Part shown: positions 52,835 to 62,695 of the stretch, in pieces
Layout of the letters: each line of letters starts with the position of its first letter
Position numbering within the stretch: the first letter of the stretch is position 1
Source of the DNA: Xestospongia bergquistia
Lineage: Eukaryota; Porifera; Demospongiae; Haplosclerida; Petrosiidae
Assembly: GCA_963965975.1 (NCBI GenBank)
Contig: OZ014413.1
Location: 4,908,001 to 4,972,000 of the forward strand
Reading direction: 5' to 3'
DNA: 64,000 nucleotides
Made by a program: the position numbers and the translations under genes
The notes under the pieces: model-generated
Database searches by the model: none
The model's input: the letters and a program-made list of their open reading frames with translations, nothing else
What the model was told of the DNA's origin: nothing

Positions 52835-54376
52835 ATGACAAGTCATCAGTCAACATTCTCTATTCACTTCTGTCGTTTGTCTTCACACTCAGCTATTTTG
52901 GTACTTCTCTGGGATGCTCTAATGTACAACTTCATTATATTTATGAGGTATTTTGAGGCTACTATCTACAGCAATGCTCAGCAAAGTCAGACACCAAGTA
53001 GTGCCAGTAATATTGTCTTTAATAATGGATATTGTATACTCTTCTTTTTGTTCTCATTACTTGGACTGATAGGTGATGTGTGGACAGGACATTATAAGAT
53101 CATTGTAACTAGCATCTATTTGTGCTTTTTTGCATGGATTCTTTCTGGTGTTGGGTTTATTATAATTACATATTGGTCCAATAATCCATTATTTTATGTA
53201 ATATTTGTACTTGGATGTTTGTGTGCTACCATTGGATATGCAGGGTTTCGAGCAAACATTGTTCAGTTCAATCTTGATCAGGTTGTGGGAGCTTCAGCAG
53301 ATGAACTAAGTGCTATCATATACTGGCATAGTATTAATGTACCAGTTGTATTCACTATATTTCAACTTGGGCGATGCTCTTTCAATTTTATTCTACTACT
53401 ATTGTTTGTAGTGATAGGAATAACAACGTCTGTGGTATTAATAACTCATTCATTTTTCAAACATTGGCTGGAAACTACTCCTCTCATCATCAATCCTATC
53501 AAGTTGATTGGTAAAGTACTCAACTACGCCAGAAAGAACAAGTACCCAAGGAATCGTAGTGCTTTGACCTACTGGGAGGAGGACTACCCTTCACGACTAG
53601 ATCTAGGTAAGGAGAAATATGGTGGACCTTTTACAGAAGAGGAAGTAGAAAATGTGAAGACAGTGTTACGTATGATTCCTCTGATGATTTGTATTGTTGG
53701 ATTTGGCTGTGCTGATGAAGTATACTGGAGTATATTAAAAGATGCTAATCCTATTAATTCAACTTTCAAAACTTGCTTCATTTCAAATAATATAATAAAG
53801 TTTATGACTCCAGTTTTCTTACTGCTTCTCCATCAGTTCTTGATTTATCCTTGTTTCAATAAATACATTCCAAGTATGCTAAAGAGAATAGGCGTGGGAT
53901 TAGTCTTTGCTTTGGCAACCACATTGTCCTATGCAGTTATATTCAAGTACCAGAGAAATATCATGTCATATTTCAATAACCTATTACTAATTCCTCAGGC
54001 ATTGTTTGGTGTTGCTTTTACACTGATTTTTCCAACATATTTGGAATTCACAATAGCACAGTCTCCCATACAAATGAGAGGGATGATGGTTGGAATGTGG
54101 TTTGCCTCTCTTGGAGTTGGTTATCTAATTAATATCAATACAAAATATCCTTTTGGGTGCGATGATAATTCTATCTGTTCAAGTTTTTATTACAACATTA
54201 CTAGGAGTATTGTTATCTTTGTTATATTGTTAATATTCATAGTACTAGCTAAATGGTACAAGTTACGTGTGAGAGAGAATGAAGTCAATATAGTTCAAAT
54301 TGTTGATGAACACTATGAAAGATATATGGACCAGGAAGAAGAATACGAAAGAGAAATGGGACTTTCTACTGACTGA
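52835..54376 (+). CDS. POT/SLC15-like (PTR2 family) membrane transporter
   Basis: Single-exon, 513-residue multi-pass membrane protein of the proton-dependent oligopeptide transporter superfamily (major facilitator fold). About 12 hydrophobic segments. Family landmarks: GDVWTGHYKII at 80-90 corresponds to the AD..LGKYKTI loop; NIVQFNLDQVVGASADE at 141-157 to the GGDQ region; IIYWHSINVP at 161-170 to the FYxxINxG signature, with P for G; a charged central linker with ALTYWEEDYPSRLDLGKEKY at 243-262; TIAQSPIQMRG at 406-416. The E-x-x-E-R motif of TM1 that couples protons in peptide transporters reads D27-x-x-M30-Y31, so substrate and coupling may differ. C442 and C448 may form an external disulfide. 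The tail is acidic. The start is shared with three pseudogenes. Substrate unknown. Confidence 0.85.
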   Translation: MTSHQSTFSIHFCRLSSHSAILVLLWDALMYNFIIFMRYFEATIYSNAQQSQTPSSASNIVFNNGYCILFFLFSLLGLIGDVWTGHYKIIVTSIYLCFFAWILSGVGFIIITYWSNNPLFYVIFVLGCLCATIGYAGFRANIVQFNLDQVVGASADELSAIIYWHSINVPVVFTIFQLGRCSFNFILLLLFVVIGITTSVVLITHSFFKHWLETTPLIINPIKLIGKVLNYARKNKYPRNRSALTYWEEDYPSRLDLGKEKYGGPFTEEEVENVKTVLRMIPLMICIVGFGCADEVYWSILKDANPINSTFKTCFISNNIIKFMTPVFLLLLHQFLIYPCFNKYIPSMLKRIGVGLVFALATTLSYAVIFKYQRNIMSYFNNLLLIPQALFGVAFTLIFPTYLEFTIAQSPIQMRGMMVGMWFASLGVGYLININTKYPFGCDDNSICSSFYYNITRSIVIFVILLIFIVLAKWYKLRVRENEVNIVQIVDEHYERYMDQEEEYEREMGLSTD

Positions 54377-54467
54377 TACATTGTTCTAAGATCCTCAATA
54401 TTCCATTAGTTTTGCTGTGATAAATAGAGTGGTTGTGATTTGAACACATTATATATAGTATATATTA

Positions 54468-54540
<73 letters not shown>

Positions 54541-54660
54541 GTATGTATTTGATGACACATTAAATTATTGATGTCCATCATGCATTAAGTTTATTATATT
54601 TAAGCTGACTGAAATATTTTTCCTTTTACAATAAACCTTATATAATGAAATAAATATATC
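54377..54660. other. Probable 3' UTR with palindromic microsatellite
   Basis: 54,470-54,548 is a run of tacatacatacatacatac, then (TA)n, then tatgtatgtatgtatgtat, which is self-complementary and could form a long hairpin. A canonical AATAAA lies at about 54,631. Use as the transporter's polyadenylation signal is inferred. Confidence 0.5.
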
Positions 54661-54784
54661 TCTCTCTATAAATTATAACAGATAACAGGTTTAAATACAA
54701 GACAGAACAAGGAAAAGTGTAAACTAAAAAATAACACATTAAAGTCTAGTGCAAAGAAATGAGCATTAAAATCTTTTGTTCAAA

Positions 54785-54842
54785 TTTCATGCGTATTCGT
54801 TAATAGTTGCTTATTATATCTTTGTTATAGGTGACATTATTA
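54785..54842 (+). mobile_element. LTR-derived fragment related to the gypsy-like LTR
   Basis: The phrase gttaatagttgcttattatatctttgttataggtgac-type sequence here aligns with 1,796-1,845 in the LTR at the window start (gttaataggtgcttactatg followed by ttgttataggtgac). It is a short, old remnant of a related LTR with no coding part nearby. Confidence 0.55.
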
Positions 54843-54911
54843 AGTAGTTGTATGGTAACTGATATAAAATGTACAGCTGATAACCACATAATCGTTATCA
54901 TGAAATTATAT

Positions 54912-55038
54912 CAAGATATTCTTATTTCTAGTTGGATCATTCAAACAATGGACATGTTTATAAACATAGGTGTGATGTCAAATACATGACAGTGCATGTC
55001 TCTGTAAAATCACGCACCCCATATGTCATGGGATGTTC
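54912..55038. repeat. Dispersed 127-bp repeat, copy A
   Basis: Nearly identical to 62,287-62,413 (cttatttctarttggatcat ... gtcatgggatgttcc). Non-coding. Probably a small non-autonomous mobile element or a fragment of one; no terminal repeats are obvious. Confidence 0.75.
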
Positions 55039-55077
55039 CTCTGCATCAATTTAAAGACAAGGTTATTTTGTATTGAT

Positions 55078-55325
55078 TCATTATCACTACATAACCAGTA
55101 CCACAGATGATCACTAGTATTAATTTGAACAATATGTGAAGAAAGTAGTCCAATAGCAGCAAGTGCTGAAATAACAATAACAATAACAAGCAATACTGGA
55201 CTATATGATATCATTTTCACTTTTATGTACCCTGCAAGGATTAATTTCCTAAATAAATTTATAAAATATAAATATTTGTCGAACAATAACATGTAGCAAT
55301 CAGATACAGTGTCCCTCACTTGCAA
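55078..55325 (-). other. Possible degenerate POT-like remnant
   Basis: The reverse strand encodes a hydrophobic stretch followed by HIVQINTSDHLWYW, which loosely resembles the NIVQFNLDQ region of the transporter. It may be a very decayed family member or coincidence. No other landmark supports it. Confidence 0.2.
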
Positions 55326-55828
55326 ATGTTATTATTGTCAATTAATATCAATTACAACAAAATGTATCATATACTAATTATTCAAAAAATCTTAATTATA
55401 TAGATTATATATGTTATGTGAACATGCACTATGCACGTATGTGCGAGATACTCATAAAACTAATATACTCTACACTTTGTAATTAGATAAAATAATCTCA
55501 TTTGTGTGTTCTACTAATTAATTAATTAATATTCCTCAAAGATTATACTTCCATTTAATTTCAAGTTCTTTAATAACATATCTGCTAGAAAACACTAAAC
55601 ACATGATGGAACATTATAAATACAAGCAGTAGTTTTGTAGTGGAACAAGATAAATTTTTCACATTCAAACTGTTAGTGATATATTATGATATATTCATAT
55701 TTTATATAAAAAAAGATCAGAACAAAACTGATAACTGCATCTTTTCCCAAAGTTTAAGTAACTGAGCATGTTCTATAACATTCAGTCTATGCAAGTGTGC
55801 CTGAAAGCTTTTTTTTGAAGGAAAAAAG

Positions 55829-56215
55829 TGTCTATCGTTATGTCATTTTCTCCTTCAATATACAAATTCTTTTATTGATCCTTTATTCAGACAATGCATC
55901 AGATCATAATCCATGATTAGAAACAACATGATACCCAAGCAAAAGCCTAGAATTTAATAACTACTTACATTTGGTTCTTTTATGGCCACATCTTGTATTT
56001 TTGAACATGAAAGTAAACTGTTGACCATGAACATGAAATATAACTTGAGTACAAGCATGATGTGAATGTTGTCAAGGGCTTCCTTAATAAATCAAGTAAA
56101 TGGGAGGGGTAATGCATATCCCACAAAATAGGTTACATTTAATATCCATAGTTATAAGTGAAATGACTCATAAGAGTTTGTAATAACAGTCATTACATCT
56201 CTCCCCTTAAAACTA
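55829..56215 (-). mobile_element. LTR retrotransposon 3' end remnant
   Basis: On the minus strand a purine tract (aaggggagaga, about 56,198-56,208) is followed at 56,197 by tgtaatgactgttattac, a typical polypurine-tract/LTR junction. Sequence to about 55,829 includes two AATAAA-like signals and ends near gataacgatagaca-type sequence. No recognisable coding part remains, so it is a broken, old copy. The lower boundary is uncertain. Confidence 0.45.
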
Positions 56216-57575
56216 GGGTTTGATGTGTTTGTACAATTTCTTCTTAGATCATTTCTCTAAGTCAGGAACACTGGAACTATAGTTGCTAGTGCTTCATAAT
56301 TAACTTGGTTCCTATTGAACTTTGAGGATGCAACAGTGATGTCATTTTTAATTAAAAAGATGTTTGTAGATTTCAGGTCGTATATATGACCAATAAGTTT
56401 ATAGGTTTCCTTACCTTGCTAAGATAAATTTCAACCACAACATAGGTGGTATGCATCTGCATTAGAGCTTAAGTTTAATTATTTTAGAAATATTTCTGAA
56501 TTTGTTTTTCTATGCTGATTTTCATAAAAATGGTGTTATCATCATAATAGTGCCTTGATATGCTGGCTGGAAGAAAGATTCACTCGTAAATAGAAACAAT
56601 TAGATAATGCTTTAGAGTGACATTGGTTTGGCTTTAATTAAAATAATATGTGATACACATGATGAATTTGTAATGTTAAAAATACAAGCACAAATGATGC
56701 ATAATCTACAATTAATTTTCATATATTTAGAAATTACTAAGGAGAGTTTGTTATGAGGACTTTTAACAAGCAAAATTTGCCAGAGCCTAAAGAGATGAGA
56801 TAGCAATCAAATGAGATATGTTAGAACAAACATCATTAAGCCTAGAACACAAAACATTAGTAAAATACAGGGCATATTTTATTATTACTATTATTATTAT
56901 TATTATGATTGTTATTATTATTATTTCACTTGGTATTGTATAAGATTGGTTCACTCTATAATCTACACTTGTTGTGACATTTTTAATCAAGACTATCAAC
57001 TTCCAAAAATTAATGTTTCATGTAAGTATACAAGAACTAAAGACAGTTGACTTCAAAGAGATAAAAAGTGAAAAGTGTATATGTATTGCTAGTGGCAAAA
57101 TTAATTTTTATCTTCTTATCAGTTATGTGGTAGCTAAACTGAGAAACTATTACATTATTTGTCTATTCAAATTTTGACATGAGTTGACATGAACAATACA
57201 AAAAACAAGTATCATTAGTCCAAGTATCAAAAAGTACCTTATATCAAAAATGAAATATTCACTTTACTGTCAAAATAGCTAGAATCTTGCTGCATCAAAA
57301 ATATATATAAAAATTAAATTAGCATTTGTCAAGCCATTCAACAGAATGATGACTACTATGTAGTGATAGAGAACTGACACATGCACTAGATTCCTTGCTT
57401 GTGTGTATTTACCTAGTTTAAATAAATATACTTTCCCTTATAAATATGAACAAGCACATACAATGTACATGTCAAGTAAGTAGTATTTCCATTTGAATTG
57501 TTTGCAATTTCTTCCTTTCTGAAAACAAAACATTTGAATAAAATGATGTCAACTAAGATATGAACCCTCCAATGA
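56216..57575. other. Intergenic DNA with (ATT)n microsatellite
   Basis: No gene recognised. A trinucleotide tract of the tattattat type spans about 56,878-56,930. Short open frames across it are repeat-derived. Confidence 0.4.
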
Positions 57576-59091
57576 TTACTTAATTTCTCTCCTATGGTCT
57601 TGATCCTGTTCAATATATTTCTCATAGTGTTCCTCAGCTATGATGTGTAAGTTAACTTCATTCTCTCTCACTCGTAATTGGTAACACTTAGCCAGGACTA
57701 AAAGCACATTTATTATGAAGATAATAGTTATGCTTTTAAAGATGAAATAGTAAAGGCTTTGACAGATAATATCATTTTCACATTTAAATAGATATTTGCC
57801 ATTAATGGCAATAATGTACCCAAATTGAATTCTAAATGCTGCATACCACAGACCAACATTAACCTCCTCATTTCATGTGGTGACTGAGCTATTGTGAACT
57901 CTAAAGATGTTGGAAAAAATAAAAAAAAATTTTTCCATACAAAATTTGAGGAACAACAATTGCTTGATATGAACTTGTGTTGAAATAAAAATATTCTTTG
58001 CAAGCAAATTTCATAACATAGTAAAGTGAAGTTGATAAAGCAAACAGACCAACTCTTTTAAGCATACTTGGAATATATTTGTAGAAAAGTGGATACAACA
58101 CCAGTAAATAAAGTATAAAAAGAATTAAAGCAACAAAGAAGTGTATTATGTTATTAAATATAACACAAGGTAAGAATTGTGGTTCTTGGTTAAAATCAGA
58201 CATGCTATTCCATCTTATTTCATCTGCACAACATAAACCAACTACACAAATAAGTAATAGTGCCAGTCGTAGTACTGTTTTAACGTTCTCTATACATGCT
58301 TTTCTGTAAATGGCCCACCATATTTCTCTTTACCTAAGTCAATTCGTGTGGGGTAGTTAGCCTCTCAGTAGGTACTGCGATTCTGGGGAACTTTGTTTTT
58401 TCTGGCATAGTTAAGTACTTTAGTAATTAATTTGACAGGGTTTGTTGTATGAGTTGTAGTATCTAGACATTTTTTAAAGAGTATATTGCTTATTATGACA
58501 GTGGACACAGCCAAGCCTGATACAACATGGCACACTATCATTAATTGTTTTATTAGACATTGTGCAATTTCAATAAGTAGGTAAGTTAATGTTATAGTTA
58601 TTGACTCCCAATATTACACTAAGTTCATTAGCTGAAGCACCGGCACCCACCAATTGATTCATATTATATTGGACAATATTTGAAGTAAACTACTGTATCC
58701 AATTACTTGCAAAATGTAACCAAAACCTAATAGTATCAAATACAGCATGTTTAAATCAGAATATGATTTAATAATGACAGACAAGCCACCAAATATCTAA
58801 GAGATAAAGGAAAAATGAACACCAGTAATGATAACCTTATATCTTCCAGGTTTTACATCAGAAAGCAAACCAAAAGAGAGTAAAAGAAAAATGATAAACA
58901 GTATCCATCATTAAAGAAAATGGAGTGACCTTTTCATGGTCAACATGACTGTCAATGTATACAGTTGCAGCAAAATAGCGCATTAAATTCAAATCTGCAT
59001 ACATTAAAGTATCCCAAACAATGATGAGCAAAACTGATTGAGAATTTACACAAGGTTTTCTTTGTTTGTAATTAAGAAGTAGTTGCTTCAT
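57576..59091 (-). pseudogene. POT/SLC15-like pseudogene 4
   Basis: Starts MKQLLLNYKQRK at 59,091, a different N-terminus from the others, then VLLIIVWDTLMYADLNLMRYF, which aligns with TM1 of the intact protein and likewise lacks E-x-x-E-R. A frame change follows about residue 55. Later pieces: 57,901-58,203 with YKYIPSMLKRVGLFALSTSLYYV, and 57,728-57,900 with SLEFTIAQSPHEMR. The tail ends EEHYEKYIEQDQDHRREIK at 57,576-57,640. Several frame changes make it non-coding as read. It is the most diverged member here. Confidence 0.85.
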
Positions 59092-60138
59092 CTTGGATTG
59101 TATAAATTATTAATTGTCTTCAAACACTTGAAATAGAATATGTAGGAATAGTATTTATAACGTGAGCAACTGTAAAAAGATGCATGAGTTGAATTGTTTG
59201 TGTCTCCACTTTTATGATATCACATACTGTTTATGTGAACCTAAAAATTAACATGAGAGAGTTATATAGATTTATCTTTAATCACAACATGTTGTCAATC
59301 ATTTAAAATATTCTAAACTTAATTGCACACATCAGCATGTTTAAACTATCTTAAACAATGATACGATATAAGACAGATTTATGTATACATGTATTTATAG
59401 TCAGACTCATGTATGCACATGGGTAAGTAAATTCATGTTATATCTTATTGTTATATTCTATTAGTTTGCTATCTGTATTATAGATTATACATAAATATAA
59501 TTAATTATTATGTATAGTCATATAGGAATTCATAGATACACAAGTTTGCTTGAAACAGTAAAAGGTTCACTCAAAGTGATTTAATTACTGCATATATACT
59601 GTATATACCATTTTTACTATGTTTACCGCATGTACTGTATTAAATACTATTTGTATATTAAATACTGAGAGTACTACTACTGTTTACTTAAATTGTGTAC
59701 ATCATGTCAAATAAATTTAAAGAATACTGCAAAGTATTGTTTGAACAATCCATTATTTATTCTTGTGGTAGTGTTCCAGTTGAGTTTGTATGTACATGAG
59801 AGTATGGATACTGTATCTGTCATGTTAACACAATAAACACATATATGATGCTTCTTAATTACTATAATATCACACATTTATAAGTATTAGAATAGTGAAA
59901 TTTGTGCCTAACTATCTCATTACTATTTTTTATTTTTTTTTCTATTAAGATAGGCAGATATATATTACTATTATGACTAGTGTACATTTATTATTACTGT
60001 ATTGGATATTTAGTAGATTTACTCTAGTCTCAAATGTTTTTTTTTAAAATTAACCTATTTTCTTGTATCTTAAACCTCGCCACTCATTTCATATGTGAGG
60101 GTTATAATACTTGCTTTGTGTGTTTGTCTGTCTGTTAG
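59092..60138. other. Intergenic DNA upstream of the UNC-93-like exons
   Basis: AT-rich. I looked for N-terminal exons of the UNC-93-like gene and found none. No repeats of note. Confidence 0.4.
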
Positions 60139-60876
60139 CTCCCAATGCAATGCAATTTGAATTGCTCTAAATCACTAGAGAAAGTGTTTACAGCTACAAA
60201 ACTTTCCAGACAAACTACCACAATCATTTCATTCACTGGAGAGCTAGCTCTCGTTGAGGGTGGAATAATGATGCCTCTAGACAATGTCTGTAACAAAAAC
60301 ACTGTAACTGGCAATATAGATAATTCGTATGTGTACAGTTTGTTAGTAGTCTTTGTGTTACTCAATATACTCTCTGTCGTCATATGTTTATCCTTTATTG
60401 ATCATTTTGGTACTGATACAAGAATCGTAGCTATGAAGCATTATATTAAGAAACCAATTAAATCTATCTTTGAGATTTTCACTCATTGGAAAATATATAT
60501 GCTAATACCAATGATGGTTTTAGATGGTTTTTTAACATCATTTGTTATTGGACATTTTATCAAGGTTAGTTAAAATAGCATTCATATCAACAATGTTTAT
60601 ATTCACAATAGAAATATTTTTCTGATTGTATTAGTGTGCACTGGATCGGATTGGTTGCTATGACTTATGGTATATGTAGTTGTCTCTCAGCTGTGGTTGG
60701 TGGCCGATTAACTAAATGCATTCCCCAATTTATTATAGTTTATACTTTCTCTCTTGTTATGTTGGCTATGGTGCTGTTTTTAATATACTGGGAGAAAGAA
60801 CCAAGCTACGTTATAGCTTTTGTACCAACAGCTATATTTGGTCTATGTGAAGGCATATGGCATTCTGTGCCTCCAA
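60139..60876 (+). pseudogene. UNC-93-like transporter, two internal exons, frame-broken
   Basis: UNC-93 family proteins are major-facilitator-type membrane proteins (UNC93A, UNC93B1, C. elegans unc-93). Exon 60,139-60,564 (142 codons, acceptor tctgttag, donor aag|gttagt) encodes a lumenal region, a membrane segment, a basic loop and YMLIPMMVLDGFLTSFVIGH, the equivalent of the family's PL...G.E..F segment. Exon 60,635-60,876 encodes GLVAMTYGICSCLSAVVGGR and later GLCEGIWHSVPP, the equivalent of the W-Q-T region. The two exons do not join in frame: adding two bases near 60,645 would give a family-like CALGIGLV, so a 2-bp loss is likely. N-terminal exons are absent and no good following exon was found. 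It is probably a pseudogene, less likely a sequencing error in a real gene. Confidence 0.6.
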
Positions 60877-61120
60877 GTAAGTCATCAGATATTTGTACTG
60901 TATTTGGTAAATAGTCATAAGATTATAACTACATTATAATTATATGCATACTTCTTATTGGCAGTGCTAGTACATCCATGTGACAATGTTATCACATTTC
61001 CATGGCCATGTATAGCTATCCGTTATTATTAAGAGTATATGTAAGTCATATCAACTGCTTATTAGTATAAAATTTGAATTACGTATACTGTACAAAATAT
61101 GCAGCAAGAACATATTAAAA

Positions 61121-61459
61121 TTAGTCTTCTTTGTATTTCTTTCCATTGGCCAATTTGTCTTTAGAAGTTACAACAATCTGAGTCATTGCAAACTCATCGA
61201 GTTTTGTGTCACCTTTCCTAATGTCACCATTTTCTTTTGGCTCATCTGATTCTTTTTCTATAAAGCAACAAGGAAGTATTTGCTCTTTAGTTTCAGTTTT
61301 AAAGACCAGTATGGAATATGCTGAATCCTACCCACAAGAGAACCTAGGTCTTGAAAAAGAGAGCTAATAAGAAACCAAGTAAGTAACCACCAGGTAGACC
61401 CATTCGAATAATACTATAAGCTGCTTCCTGATTATCTTGGAAAATGATCCCAACTAAAC
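61121..61459 (-). pseudogene. UNC-93-like C-terminal exon fragment (minus)
   Basis: After an acceptor (ggactttag at 61,460) the minus strand reads GLVGIIFQDNQEAAYSIIRM, then GLPGGYLLGFLLALFFKT and a TAG. The Q-D-N-x-E-A-A segment matches the family's EAAF.N.R.W region. Beyond the stop, shifted frames continue with transmembrane-like sequence and an acidic tail FAMTQIVVTSKDKLANGKKY to TAA at 61,121. Broken by at least one stop and one frame change. Confidence 0.55.
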
Positions 61460-61718
61460 CTAAAGTCCAGAAAGGAGACAAATATTACAAATTTTATACT
61501 AATAAGCACTATTAAAGCAAGTAGGAAAAACAAATGGAATCCCTACAAGTGGTTTTACAAATAATCTAGCTAAGGAAATGACATTATAAGTATGTGTATC
61601 ATATGACATTGTAAGCAATTCTGTTATTATTCTTTGTACATGAACATCACATGACATATTTACAACTTACAGTTGATATGACTTACACATACATACTCTT
61701 AATAATAACTGATAAACC

Positions 61719-61797
61719 CGAGGAGTTTGCAATGACTCAAATTGTTGTAACTTCTGAAGACAAATTGGACTGTGGAAAGGAATACAAAGAAGACTAG
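61719..61797 (+). pseudogene. UNC-93-like C-terminal tail fragment (plus)
   Basis: Encodes EEFAMTQIVVTSEDKLD..KEYKED and TAG. It is the plus-strand counterpart of the tail at 61,121-61,205 and could be the displaced last exon of the gene at 60,139. No acceptor site could be fixed. Confidence 0.5.
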
Positions 61798-61845
61798 TTT
61801 TTGTGTGTTCTTGCTGCATATTTTGTATAGTATACTTAATTCAAC

Positions 61846-62695
61846 CTCATTGACTTTTATACTATTTATTGCCTTAGTATTGCAGTTATTAGTTATAATG
61901 ACTTGTATTTTTAATATGCTCAATGAAACTTTGACATGTTTGTAAATTATTTTATAATTTTATTTTAACTGTTATGTACTTGCTGAGTATTGAGTGAGAA
62001 GTACTAACAAATTGTTAACACATCACATATTACATGATTAATACATTATCAATATATCATTAATACATAACTTAGCATTATTGTATTGTTTGGTAGCATA
62101 ATTCACACCTAGGAGTATGTATATGCAACATTTAAAGTCCTAATAGACTCAAAATCACCATCTGAATATGTTAAGATCAGCATGATAATATGTAAAAGTA
62201 TGGATGATCATAATAAATTGATATTAATTTAAAAGAGTTCATTCAGGCTTAAAGGTAAGGGCTAGATAGTGGTGGGAGTACATTACAAGGTGTTCTTATT
62301 TCTAATTGGATCATTCAAACAATGGACATGTTTATAAACATAAGTGTGATGTCAAATACATGACAGTGCATGTCTCTGTAAAATCACGCACCCCATATGT
62401 CATGGGATGTTCCACTCCTTTCCCTGACCTCATTGTTCTGTATTTATTAAAATTATAAAGATGTTTTTGTTCACAGACTTGGTTTCAGTTCGTCATAAGA
62501 CAACAATAGTTGATGTATACACAATGCCTCAAGACAATAACAACAAGCCAAACAAAAAAAATATATAAAGCTACAATTCTAGACTAGTCAATGCATAGAC
62601 AGTTACCTGCAGTTATACGTTAAGAGTCTTGGATTTGACGGCACGTAATTAACAAAATTAACTATCGTTTATTTGTATCTTTAGTTCGATTTAAA
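61846..62695. other. Intergenic DNA before the beta-helix gene
   Basis: Contains the dispersed repeat at 62,287-62,413 and nothing else recognised. The bases just before the next gene (tttgtatctttag at about 62,671-62,683) resemble a splice acceptor, so a 5' UTR intron is possible. Confidence 0.4.
62287..62413. repeat. Dispersed 127-bp repeat, copy B
   Basis: Same orientation as copy A at 54,912-55,038, with only a few substitutions. The sharp ends in both copies define the element. Confidence 0.75.

Larger units (their letters stand above)
61029..61845. repeat. Inverted duplication of UNC-93-like 3' ends
   Basis: 61,066-61,208 is the reverse complement of 61,715-61,845, and 61,029-61,058 of about 61,672-61,701. 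The order of the two pairs is swapped, so this is not one simple palindrome but a rearranged tail-to-tail duplication. Confidence 0.7.

Noticed and set aside
56787-57177. Short frames over the (ATT)n tract
   Set aside because: Driven by runs of ATT/TAT codons; low complexity.
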